This document shows positions 45,222-53,271 of a DNA stretch of 64,000 nucleotides, one piece after another. Under the pieces are notes generated by a model. That model was given only the letters and a program-made list of their open reading frames with translations. It was not told the DNA's origin and ran no database searches. The translations under genes were made by a program, and so were the position numbers. The stretch covers positions 1,426,001 to 1,490,000 of the forward strand of contig NZ_AP014862.1 in the NCBI RefSeq assembly GCF_002355475.1. The letters are read 5' to 3'. The first letter of the stretch is position 1, and each line of letters opens with the position of its first letter. This stretch comes from Pseudomonas furukawaii. Lineage in GTDB: Bacteria; Pseudomonadota; Gammaproteobacteria; Pseudomonadales; Pseudomonadaceae.

Positions 45222-45797
45222 TCACTTCAGCTGATCGGAAAAGAACTCCCCGGCGCCCTGCAGGGGGCCCAGGGGATTGCGTTTGACCTCGAAGCGCCGG
45301 ATGTTCGGTTCGCCGTTGCTCACCTTGTGGACCACCACATCGTCCACCAGCACGAAGACCGCGCGGAACGACCAGCCCTGCAGCTCCCGGTTCTTGCGGA
45401 AGTTGAAGACGTCGGCCCAGAAGCTGCCCACGCGCTGGGTGTCTGTCTTGGTGAATTCGAAGGCGTAGCCGATGCAACGGTCCTTGGCCTCCAGGCATTT
45501 CATCAGGCCGTCGGGCAGGTACTCGATGGGCACGTTGGGCTGGACGAACATCAGTCGCACATCGATGAACGAGAGCATCCGGCCATTGCCCTGGACCAGG
45601 GGATCGAACCCCAGGGAGAACAGCTCGGGCCGGGTGGTCACCCCCGGTACGGCCTGGGAGTAGCGGATTTCCGCGTCCGTGTAGTCGCGAAAGGGCGACA
45701 GCACCTCGGCGCGCTCACTGGGGAGCAGGCTGCCACATCCCGCAATCAGCACGCCCCCGCACAGCAGGATCCAGAGTCGCACCAGGCTGCCCATCAC
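45222..45797 (-). CDS. uncharacterised lipoprotein
   Basis: This 191-residue protein has a lipoprotein signal (LVRLWILLCGGVLIAGCGSL) with lipobox IAGC. The mature domain is mixed alpha/beta with two Cys in LPDGLMKCLEAKDRCIGYAF, which could form a disulfide. It has well-defined strands (WSFRAVFVLVDDVVVHKVSN, RRFEVKRNPLGPLQ). I do not recognise the family. It is followed on the same strand at 24 bp upstream by the YhhN gene, so the two may be co-transcribed. Confidence 0.75.
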   Translation of the reverse strand: MMGSLVRLWILLCGGVLIAGCGSLLPSERAEVLSPFRDYTDAEIRYSQAVPGVTTRPELFSLGFDPLVQGNGRMLSFIDVRLMFVQPNVPIEYLPDGLMKCLEAKDRCIGYAFEFTKTDTQRVGSFWADVFNFRKNRELQGWSFRAVFVLVDDVVVHKVSNGEPNIRRFEVKRNPLGPLQGAGEFFSDQLK

Positions 45798-45820
45798 GCC
45801 CTCCCGTTTCGCAGATCCCC

Positions 45821-46510
45821 CTATTTGCTATAGCCGATTTCCCCCGGGGGTGCCGGAGGAATTTCCGAACCTGGGACAGCACGCGCGGTGCTTCGGGCGG
45901 ATGCCGCGATACCCCATTGTCCGAGCCAGTAGGAGAGGATGATCAGGTAGCTCGCGGCGTCGAACGGCGCGACGAAACGGTTGATGCCGATCAGGCTGTC
46001 GGACAGCACGAAGAGGACCGCACCGATGGCGGCCAGTTGTGCTGACCGGCGGTCCACGCCGGTGCCCAGGCGGGCGAGGGCGCGCCAGAGCATGGCGCTG
46101 ATGGCCAGTGCGTAGCAGGCCACCGGCACCAGCAGGGCGCCGAGTCCGCCGCTGGCCAGCAGGCTGAAGATGACGGCACCGGTGATGGCGGCGGCCAGCA
46201 AGGGCAGGGGCGCCAGTCGTCGCGTGTCCAGCAGGTAGGCGCGGAGGTAGGCGAGGTGCGCCAGCAGGAACGCGCCCAGGCCGAAGACGAAGAGGTCGGC
46301 GGGCCACTCCAGCAGGATGTCACCTGCCAGGGACAGCCAGAGGCCGGTGCCGATCCACCGGCGGTAAGCGCCGGCAGGAAAGCCGCGCAGCCAGTAGAGC
46401 AGGGCGAGCACCGGGATCGGCTTGCTCCAGAAGCACAGCCAGTCCAGTTCCAGGGCGCGACCGGCGAGGAATGCCAGCGCACCCGCGAGGGCGACGATCA
46501 GGGGGGCCAT
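45821..46510 (-). CDS. YhhN-family lysoplasmalogenase-like membrane protein
   Basis: This 229-residue protein has about eight membrane helices. The YhhN motif pattern is LDWLCFWSKPIPVLALLYWL, TGLWLSLAGDILLEWPADLF and FGLGAFLLAHLAYLRAYLL, with the invariant Lys and Asp residues of the family (in FWSKP and AGDILL) and a late motif FVLSDSLIGINRF. Characterised members hydrolyse lysoplasmalogens; the bacterial substrate is not settled. Confidence 0.83.
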   Translation of the reverse strand: MAPLIVALAGALAFLAGRALELDWLCFWSKPIPVLALLYWLRGFPAGAYRRWIGTGLWLSLAGDILLEWPADLFVFGLGAFLLAHLAYLRAYLLDTRRLAPLPLLAAAITGAVIFSLLASGGLGALLVPVACYALAISAMLWRALARLGTGVDRRSAQLAAIGAVLFVLSDSLIGINRFVAPFDAASYLIILSYWLGQWGIAASARSTARAVPGSEIPPAPPGEIGYSK

Positions 46511-46601
46511 GGGGGCTCCGGGGCTTGGGACGGGCCATCACTATGGAAGCGGCTGGCGCGCCCCGCCAGGCGGAGGACGCCAACTGCGGGGGCAAATGGC
46601 G

Positions 46602-47006
46602 CTAGCGGACGCTGACCCGGCAGTCGAAGCTTTCGGCTGGCGCGATGTCGGTTTCCCAAGGGCGCAGGTACTCCAGGTGCAGGTGGCCGTCACCGGGTTG
46701 GCTGGCCTTGAAGCGCCAGGTGGATTGCCCGCCGCTGCCCACCAGGCCGGCATCCTCGGGCGTGGTGTAGACCTCCGGCCCCAGGCTCTGCAGCACATTC
46801 GGAGCGGCGCTGCGGACGACCCAGCGAAATCCTGTGGTGGGGTTGCTCGGCAGGGTGAGTACCAGGGGCTGGCCCTGGCTCAGGGACAGGGGGCAGTCGT
46901 CGGCCTGGTCCTGGATCAGGACCGGTCCGGTCTTCTGCTGGGCGCAGGCGGTGAGCAGGACGACACCCAGCGGCAGCAGCAATCGTGGGGAAAGGGCGAA
47001 TGACAT
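46602..47006 (-). CDS. icp: chagasin-type (I42) peptidase inhibitor, lipoprotein
   Basis: This 134-residue protein has a lipoprotein signal (LLLPLGVVLLTACAQQ, lipobox LTAC) and the three chagasin loops: LPSNPTTGFRWVV, VGSGGQSTWRF and YLRPWETDI. These loops plug the active site of papain-family cysteine peptidases. In P. aeruginosa the equivalent gene (PA0778, icp, recalled) sits in the same place next to the Lon-type gene. What it inhibits in vivo is unclear; no obvious target gene is in the window. Confidence 0.87.
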   Translation of the reverse strand: MSFALSPRLLLPLGVVLLTACAQQKTGPVLIQDQADDCPLSLSQGQPLVLTLPSNPTTGFRWVVRSAAPNVLQSLGPEVYTTPEDAGLVGSGGQSTWRFKASQPGDGHLHLEYLRPWETDIAPAESFDCRVSVR

Positions 47007-47112
47007 CGGCGACTCCGTCGGTCAAGGGCGGAGCCAGCATAACGGCTGGGCTCCGCCTTGCGTAGGTGCCGAAGGCAATGGGCGGACGGCATCCGCGCCG
47101 TCCTCGTCGGGA

Positions 47113-49512
47113 TCAGTCGAACAGCACCTTGGCCACATCGCTGAAGCGACGTGCGAAATGCACCGTCATGCCCTCCTTCAGGTAATCCGGCAATTCCTCG
47201 TAGGCGCCCTGGTTGGCGTCCGGCAGGATCAGTTCGTGGATCTTCTGCCGGCGCGCGGCGATCACCTTCTCGCGCACCCCGCCGATGGCCAGGACCTGGC
47301 CGGTGAGGGTCAGTTCGCCGGTCATGGCCACGCCCTTCTTCGGGGCCTGGTCACGGGCCAGGGAAAGCAGGGCGCTGGCCATGGTGATGCCGGCACTGGG
47401 CCCGTCCTTGGGCGTGGCCCCTTCCGGCACGTGGAGGTGGACGAAGGCCTGGTCGAAAAAGCCGGGATCGCCGCCGAACTGCTTCAGATGGGAGCTGATA
47501 TAGCTGTAGGCGATCTCGGCCGACTCCTTCATCACGTCGCCCAACTGGCCGGTGAGCTTGAAGCCCCGGTTCAGGGTGTGAATGCGGGTCGCCTCGATGG
47601 GGAGTGTGGCGCCGCCCAGGCTGGTCCAGGCCAGTCCGGTGATGACGCCGGTGCCCGCCAGCACCTGCTCCTTGCGGAAGGGCGCAAGCCCCAGGTACTG
47701 CTCCAGGTCCTTCTGGCCCACCTTGATCTTCGCATCGGGGTCGTCGAGCAACTGCACCACCGACTTGCGCACGATCTTGCCCAGCTGCTTCTCCAGCTGG
47801 CGAACCCCGGCCTCACGGGCGTAGCCCTCGATCACGGAGGTCAGGGCGCCATCGGTGATGGACAGGCGCCGCTTCGGCACGCCGGTGCGTTCCAGCAGGC
47901 GTGGCCAGAGGTGGCGCTTGGCGATGGCGTGCTTCTCTTCGGTGATGTAGCCGGAGAGGCGGATGGTTTCCATGCGGTCCAGCAAGGGCCCCGGAATCGA
48001 ATCGAGGGTGTTGGCGGTGCAGATGAAGAGCACCTTGGACAGGTCCAGACGCAGGTCCAGGTAATGGTCGAGGAATTCGACGTTCTGTTCCGGGTCCAGG
48101 GTCTCCAGCAGGGCGGACGCCGGGTCGCCCTGGTAGCTGGCGCCGAGCTTGTCGATTTCGTCCAGCATGATCACCGGGTTCATCACCTCGACTTCCTTCA
48201 GCGCCTGCACCAGCTTGCCGGGCAGCGCGCCGATGTAGGTGCGGCGATGACCCTTGATCTCGGCCTCGTCGCGCATGCCGCCGACGCTGAAGCGATAGAA
48301 GGGTCGACCGAGGGATTCGGCGATGGACTTGCCGATGCTGGTCTTGCCCACGCCGGGCGGGCCCACCAGCAATACGATGGAGCCGGAAATCTCGCCCCTG
48401 AACGCGCCTACGGCGAGGAATTCGAGGATGCGGTTCTTGACGTCGTCCAGGCCGGCGTGGTGCTGGTCGAGCACCTTGCGCGCATGTTTCAGGTCCAGCT
48501 TGTCCTTGCCGTAGAGGCCCCAGGGGACCGAGGTCGCCCAGTCCAGGTAGTTGCGGGTCACGGCGTATTCGGGTGAGCCGGTCTCCAGGATCGACAGCTT
48601 GTTCAATTCCTCGTCGATCCGTTTCCGCGCCTGATCGGACAGCGTCTTGCCTTCCAGGCGGGCGCGGAACTCGTCGGCGTCCGCGCTCCGGTCGTCCTTG
48701 GTGATGCCGAGCTCCTGCTGGATGATCTTCAGTTGTTCCTTGAGGAAGAACTCCCGCTGGTGCTGGCCGATCTTGCGGTTCACCTCGGCGGACAGCTCGC
48801 TCTGCAGCCGTGCCACCTCCACTTCCTTGCGCAGCAGCGGCAGCACCTTCTCCATGCGCTTGAGAATGGGCACGGTGTCCAGCACTTCCTGCAGCTCACG
48901 GGGCGGCGCGGTGGTCAGCGCGGCGGCGAAGTCCGTGAGGGGCGACGGATCGTTCGGGTTGAAGCGGTTCAGGTAGTTCTTCAGCTCCTCGCTGTACAGC
49001 GGATTGAGCGGCAGCAGCTCCTTGATGGCGTTGATCAGCGCCATGCCGTAGGCCTTCACCTCGTCCCGCGGGTCCGCCGGGCTCTGCGGATAGTCCACTT
49101 CCACCAGGTAGGGCGGGCGATGGCGCTTCAGCCAGCCGCGGATACGCACCCGCGACAGGCCCTGGGCGACGAACTGCAGCTTGCCGCCTTCTCGGCTGGC
49201 ATGGTGCACCCGCACCAGGGTGCCGTGTTCCGGCAGGGTGCTGGGGTCGAAATGGCGCGGGTCTTCCGGCGGGTTCTCCATGAAGAACACCGCCAGGCAG
49301 TGGTGGTCGGTCTTGCCCACCAGCTCCAGGGTTTCCGCCCAGGGCTCCTCGTTGACGATCACCGGCAGCACCTGGGCCGGGAAGAACGGGCGGTTGTGGA
49401 TGGGAATGATGTAGACCTTGTCAGGCAGCGTCTGGCCGGGCAGTACCAGACCGGTCCGCTGGCTGGAGGTGGCTTCTTCGACGATGTCGGCGTTGATGTC
49501 CTGATCGCTCAT
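47113..49512 (-). CDS. asrA: Lon-type ATP-dependent protease AsrA
   Basis: From ATG 49512 (MSDQDINADIVEEATSSQRT) the protein is 799 residues. A LON N-terminal domain (VYIIPIHNRPFFPAQVLPVI), AAA+ ATPase (Walker A GPPGVGKTSIGKSI; Walker B VIMLDEIDKLG) and protease domain with the catalytic Ser in KDGPSAGITMASALL and Lys in GGVREKVIAAR are complete. Position between the chagasin-like inhibitor and pruR identifies it as AsrA, a second Lon-type protease implicated in aminoglycoside-stress and heat-shock responses of P. aeruginosa, not the main Lon. The upstream frame extends further but lacks an SD. Confidence 0.93.
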   Translation of the reverse strand: MSDQDINADIVEEATSSQRTGLVLPGQTLPDKVYIIPIHNRPFFPAQVLPVIVNEEPWAETLELVGKTDHHCLAVFFMENPPEDPRHFDPSTLPEHGTLVRVHHASREGGKLQFVAQGLSRVRIRGWLKRHRPPYLVEVDYPQSPADPRDEVKAYGMALINAIKELLPLNPLYSEELKNYLNRFNPNDPSPLTDFAAALTTAPPRELQEVLDTVPILKRMEKVLPLLRKEVEVARLQSELSAEVNRKIGQHQREFFLKEQLKIIQQELGITKDDRSADADEFRARLEGKTLSDQARKRIDEELNKLSILETGSPEYAVTRNYLDWATSVPWGLYGKDKLDLKHARKVLDQHHAGLDDVKNRILEFLAVGAFRGEISGSIVLLVGPPGVGKTSIGKSIAESLGRPFYRFSVGGMRDEAEIKGHRRTYIGALPGKLVQALKEVEVMNPVIMLDEIDKLGASYQGDPASALLETLDPEQNVEFLDHYLDLRLDLSKVLFICTANTLDSIPGPLLDRMETIRLSGYITEEKHAIAKRHLWPRLLERTGVPKRRLSITDGALTSVIEGYAREAGVRQLEKQLGKIVRKSVVQLLDDPDAKIKVGQKDLEQYLGLAPFRKEQVLAGTGVITGLAWTSLGGATLPIEATRIHTLNRGFKLTGQLGDVMKESAEIAYSYISSHLKQFGGDPGFFDQAFVHLHVPEGATPKDGPSAGITMASALLSLARDQAPKKGVAMTGELTLTGQVLAIGGVREKVIAARRQKIHELILPDANQGAYEELPDYLKEGMTVHFARRFSDVAKVLFD

Positions 49513-49663
49513 GGCAGTACCTGGCAGTTGGCTCACCAAGCCTAGATGGGGCGGTGAAGGGTGCATTTCAACCATGGAAGAGAGAGGCACGCAGCTCGCT
49601 GGCGCTGGGAAATTTCGGATGGGGTCGTTAGAATGCGCAAAATTTGATCACCTCTCGCCTCCC

Positions 49664-50416
49664 ATGATCGAAGCCCGCCTCCTGCGCCTGGACGACAAGG
49701 CCCACCACCACGCCCATGACCATCACCAACTGGTGATGTCCCTGGCTGGTCGTGCCGAATTCGAGGTGGATGGACGAGGCGGCGAAGTCTGTCGCATGCG
49801 CGCCTGCCTGGTGCCCGGGGATGCCGGCCATGGGTTCGCCGGCAAGGGCGACAACCGCATGCTGATCCTCGACCTGGACGGGGAGGGCACCCCGGCCGAT
49901 GACCTGGAAATGCTCGAGCGCCTGTTCGAGACCCCGCGCTACCCCGATCTGGATGCGGACTTCCAGAACCTCCTGAACTACGCCGGTGCCGAACTGGCGC
50001 GCTATGGCAATGACCCGATGCTGGCCCGCTCCCTGGGCGGCATCCTGCTGCGGGCGCTGTATCTCCGGTTGTTCGGGGACGCGAAGCCGCGTCGGGGCAC
50101 GGCCCTCGACCTGGAGCGACTGGATGTCTTCATTCGCGACAACCTTGCCCGTCGCATCAGTGTCGCGGAACTGGCCCAGGTGGCCTGCCTCAGCCCCAGC
50201 CATTTCCATGCCCAGTTCAAGGACGCCCTGGGCCTGACGCCTCACCAGTACCTGCTCAAGACCCGGTTGGACAGCGCCTCGCGCCTTCTTCGCGACAGTG
50301 ACCGTCCGCTGGTACGCATCGCCGAGGAATGCGGCTTCTCCAGTCAGAGCGCCCTCACCACGGCCATGCGCCGCTACCTCGGCCTCACCCCCAAGCGCCT
50401 TCGCGACAGCGACTGA
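49664..50416 (+). CDS. pruR: AraC-family regulator PruR (proline utilisation)
   Basis: The start ATG 49664 (MIEARLLRLDDKAHHHAHDH) gives 250 residues; the upstream open frame overlaps the asrA promoter region. A cupin-type sensor part with many His residues leads to a C-terminal AraC domain with two HTH units (ISVAELAQVACLSPSHFHAQ, LVRIAEECGFSSQSALTTAM). By position (pruR next to the zinc receptor and putP) it is the activator of proline catabolism. Candidate 21-bp-phased operator repeats lie beyond the receptor gene, upstream of putP. Confidence 0.83.
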   Translation: MIEARLLRLDDKAHHHAHDHHQLVMSLAGRAEFEVDGRGGEVCRMRACLVPGDAGHGFAGKGDNRMLILDLDGEGTPADDLEMLERLFETPRYPDLDADFQNLLNYAGAELARYGNDPMLARSLGGILLRALYLRLFGDAKPRRGTALDLERLDVFIRDNLARRISVAELAQVACLSPSHFHAQFKDALGLTPHQYLLKTRLDSASRLLRDSDRPLVRIAEECGFSSQSALTTAMRRYLGLTPKRLRDSD

Positions 50417-50480
50417 CCCGCTCTGCGACGTCCCGGTCGAGCTCCGGACCGGATCGCCGTGTCGTTTCGATGGGTCTTAA

Positions 50481-50498
50481 TTGTTACGTTATAACGCT
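50481..50498. promoter_or_regulatory. candidate Zur box before the TonB receptor
   Basis: TTGTTACGTTATAACGCT contains the inverted repeat GTTA-CGTTA-TAAC (50483-50495), close to the GTTATAATATAAC-type Zur consensus of proteobacteria. It lies about 95 bp before the receptor ATG and fits zinc-repressed expression. Confidence 0.6.
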
Positions 50499-50590
50499 GT
50501 ACATTCACGCCCCGAAACGGCTTGTCCGTGGATACCCATCTGCCCATCGAGCGCGCAAGGCCGCGCGCTGACGACAATTCGAGGTCTTCA

Positions 50591-52672
50591 ATGAAACCGA
50601 TTCACCACCCGCTTGCCCTGGCGATCGCCCTGGTGCCCGGAACGGCTGCGTTCGCCGCCCAGTCCGGGAAAACCCTCGAGCTGGAGCCCAACCTGGTGCG
50701 CGCCAGCGCCCTGGAAACAGCGCCCCGCGAGATGACGACACCGGCGGAGGTCCTGGAAGGTGAGGAGCTGATGCTGCGCCGGGAGGCGACCCTCGGCGAG
50801 ACCCTGGACGGCTTGCCGGGCGTGCACTCCAGCAGCTTCGGTGCGGGGGCCAGCCGGCCGGTGATCCGGGGCCTGGATGGCGCCCGCGTCAGGGTCCTGA
50901 GCGACGGCGTGGACACCCTCGACGCCTCCACCATCAGTCCCGACCATGCCGTCACCCTCGAGCCGCTGCTGGTGGAGCGCATCGAAGTGCTCAAGGGGCC
51001 GGCGACCCTGCTGTATGGAGGCGGCGCCATCGGCGGCGTGGTCAATGTGATCGACAAGAAAATCCCTACCCGCCTGCCGGAGAAGGGCTATGAGGGCGAA
51101 CTGGAACTGCGGGGCAACACCGTGGCGGACGAAGGGCTCGGCGCCGCCGGACTGACCCTCGGCACCGGGCCCTTCGCCTGGCGCATCGAGGGTCTCAAGC
51201 GCCAGGCCAATGCCTACGAGATACCGGGCGCGGAGGGCGATCCGCGTGACTCGAAGCAGACCGGCTCCTACAACGACACCGACAGCGCCACCCTCGGCGG
51301 CAGCTGGATCGGTGATCGCGGTTACCTGGGACTGGCCTACACCGAACAGAACAACCGATACGGCCTGCTGGCCCACGAGCACACCGACTGCCACACCCAT
51401 GGTCCACGTGACTGGCACTGCGGCTCCCACGATCACCATGAGGACCACGGCGATCATGAAGAGGACCATGACGATCACGACGAGCATGATCACGACCATG
51501 CCCACGGCGGCGTGCCCTACATCGACATGAAGCAGAAGCGCTGGGACCTGCGTGGCGAGTACAGCGATCCGCTGCCCGGCTTCGAGATGGCCCGCCTGCG
51601 CGCTGGCTACAGCGACTACCAGCACCAGGAGATAGAAGGCGGGGAGACCTCCACCACCTTCAAGAACAAGGCCTATGACGGACGCCTGGAACTGACCCAC
51701 AAGCCCCTCCTCGGCTGGCGGGGCGTGCTGGGTGGCCAGACCCAGCGGCGCGACTTCCAGGCCCTGGGCGAGGAGGCGTATGTGCCCCCCAGCCTGACCC
51801 ACAACCACGGCCTGTTCCTGCTGGAGGAGTACGAGACCGGCGACTGGCGCTACGAGCTCGGCTTGCGCCATGAATGGCAGGACATCGATGCCAAGGGGCA
51901 GAAAGGCGCACAGCACAGTGGCACCTCGGTGTCCGCCGGCGCGGTCTGGACCTTCGCCCCGGAATACTCCCTGGGCTTCTCCCTGTCCCGCTCCCAGCGC
52001 CTGCCTACCGCCGAGGAGCTCTACGCCAACGGTCCCCATGCGGCCACCCGCACGGTGGAGCTGGGCGATCCGAACCTCGACGAGGAGACCTCCCACAACA
52101 TCGACCTGACCCTGCGCAAGTTCGCCGGCCGTACCCACTTCAGCCTGAGCCTCTACCGCAACCAGATCGACGACTTCATCTATGCGGCGGATACCGGCCG
52201 GGACATTGGCGGTGGCATGCGGGAGATCCAGTACCGCCAGCAGGATGCCGTGCTGACCGGCGCCGAGGGTGAGCTGGGCTACCGGTTCACCGACGACACC
52301 GACGTCACCCTCTTTGGCGACCATGTGCGCGGCCGGTTGCGCAGTGGCGGTGGCGACCTGCCGCGTATCCCCGCCGATCGCCTCGGCGTGCGCCTCGACC
52401 AGCGCCTGACCCCCGCCCTGGCCGGGCAACTGGAGTTCTACCGCGTGCAGCGCCAGGACGAGGTGGCGGACCATGAGACCGAAACCTCTGGCTACAACAT
52501 GCTCGGGGCGTCCCTGACTTACTCCGGCCGACTGCAGCAGGCCGACTACCAGCTCTACCTGAAGGGGAGCAACCTGCTGGATGCGGAAGGGCGCAACCAC
52601 AGCTCCTTCATCAAGGACGAGGTTCTACTGCCTGGGCGCAACCTTACCCTTGGGGTTCGTGTCGCCTTCTGA
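50591..52672 (+). CDS. znuD: ZnuD-type TonB-dependent zinc receptor
   Basis: From ATG 50591 (MKPIHHPLALAIALVPGTAA) the protein has 693 residues with a signal peptide. A plug domain (TLGETLDGLPGVHSSSFGAG, VRVLSDGVDTLDASTISPDH) and a 22-strand barrel ending NLTLGVRVAF are intact. A His/Asp/Glu-rich extracellular loop at about residues 260-306 (HTDCHTHGPRDWHCGSHDHH onward) is the hallmark of ZnuD, which imports zinc across the outer membrane. Together with the upstream Zur-like palindrome this indicates zinc uptake under limitation. An upstream frame to 50522 lacks a good start. Confidence 0.9.
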   Translation: MKPIHHPLALAIALVPGTAAFAAQSGKTLELEPNLVRASALETAPREMTTPAEVLEGEELMLRREATLGETLDGLPGVHSSSFGAGASRPVIRGLDGARVRVLSDGVDTLDASTISPDHAVTLEPLLVERIEVLKGPATLLYGGGAIGGVVNVIDKKIPTRLPEKGYEGELELRGNTVADEGLGAAGLTLGTGPFAWRIEGLKRQANAYEIPGAEGDPRDSKQTGSYNDTDSATLGGSWIGDRGYLGLAYTEQNNRYGLLAHEHTDCHTHGPRDWHCGSHDHHEDHGDHEEDHDDHDEHDHDHAHGGVPYIDMKQKRWDLRGEYSDPLPGFEMARLRAGYSDYQHQEIEGGETSTTFKNKAYDGRLELTHKPLLGWRGVLGGQTQRRDFQALGEEAYVPPSLTHNHGLFLLEEYETGDWRYELGLRHEWQDIDAKGQKGAQHSGTSVSAGAVWTFAPEYSLGFSLSRSQRLPTAEELYANGPHAATRTVELGDPNLDEETSHNIDLTLRKFAGRTHFSLSLYRNQIDDFIYAADTGRDIGGGMREIQYRQQDAVLTGAEGELGYRFTDDTDVTLFGDHVRGRLRSGGGDLPRIPADRLGVRLDQRLTPALAGQLEFYRVQRQDEVADHETETSGYNMLGASLTYSGRLQQADYQLYLKGSNLLDAEGRNHSSFIKDEVLLPGRNLTLGVRVAF

Positions 52673-52733
52673 CGGAATGCGCCGGCTATCCTGAGGGATG
52701 GCCGGTTGCACCTTTTGGCGGAAAGTTCCCTGG

Positions 52734-52764
52734 ATCGGAGGATGTCGAAAGGAAATCGGAGGAT
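52734..52764. promoter_or_regulatory. 21-bp-phased direct repeats, candidate PruR/AraC operator
   Basis: ATCGGAGGAT occurs at 52734-52743 and 52755-52764, exactly 21 bp apart, the geometry for the two HTHs of an AraC-family regulator. A possible -10 (TACATT, 52794-52799) lies 29 bp downstream, with no good -35, as is usual for AraC-activated promoters. The genes it would control are the small ORF and putP. Confidence 0.6.
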
Positions 52765-52886
52765 CCTGCAAGAAAGTCAGGGTGCCACCTCTCTACATTC
52801 CGCTCTCCCGTTTACCGGTCCCATGCTTGCAGGCTGGTCCGGTTGTACTAGACCCAAAAGAAGCGTTCATGAATGAGGAGGGCGTG

Positions 52887-53060
52887 ATGACGGTTGCGAA
52901 TCACGTCTTGTCGAGCGACCCGTCGCTCACGGTATGGCGCACCGGGGCCGAACCCGCCCCCGTCCTGCCGGGCGCAACCACTCCCGGAATGCGGTTCCCC
53001 CTCGCGCTGTCCATGGCCGGCGGCGCTTTCAGTCAAGAGGCGGTCCAGGACTTCCACTAA
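52887..53060 (+). CDS. small ORF of 57 codons with a strong SD, between the zinc receptor and putP
   Basis: GAGGAGGG (52875-52882) lies 4-5 nt before ATG 52887, a near-perfect SD; an earlier ATG at 52869 is in frame but lacks one. The peptide starts MTVANHVLSSDPSLTVWRTG and ends GGAFSQEAVQDFH. It has no membrane helix, Cys or recognisable domain. It lies downstream of the candidate AraC operator and about 210 bp before putP on the same strand. It is not the N-terminus of PutA, which would be expected here. It could be a leader or regulatory peptide, or a remnant of a replaced gene. Confidence 0.45.
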   Translation: MTVANHVLSSDPSLTVWRTGAEPAPVLPGATTPGMRFPLALSMAGGAFSQEAVQDFH

Positions 53061-53241
53061 TTCCCGCGAGGGTCGCCACCCCGGTGGCGGTCGTCGTGGA
53101 CTGGCGGGGCCGGATTGCCTCGTCTCCAGCTCGACCGGAAGCGCAGTGGCCCCTTGGTCCCTGCGGTCGAGAAGCCAACCGGCGATCGTCAAAAGCGGTC
53201 GCCAATCAGCAACCACGGGCGCGGACAACCCGCCGCGCCCG

Positions 53242-53253
53242 AATAAGAACAAA
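53242..53253 (+). promoter_or_regulatory. candidate Hfq/Crc (CA) motif in the putP leader
   Basis: AATAAGAACAAA lies about 20 nt before the putP ATG and just before the SD GGGGAG, matching the AANAANAA pattern. Confidence 0.5.
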
Positions 53254-53271
53254 CGAGCAGGGGAGACCCCC

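Larger units (their letters stand above)
52673..53271. other. 599-bp znuD-putP intergenic region without putA
   Basis: In P. aeruginosa (recalled) putA, about 3 kb, separates the TonB receptor from putP. Here only 599 bp remain. They hold the phased ATCGGAGGAT repeats, the small ORF and the putP leader. No putA fragment (DNA-binding RHH, PRODH or P5CDH motifs) is detectable in any frame. Confidence 0.7.

Noticed and set aside
52698-52868. A longer start (52698) for the small ORF
   Set aside because: It would read through the phased operator-like repeats and has no SD. The GAGGAGGG just before 52887 favours the short form.
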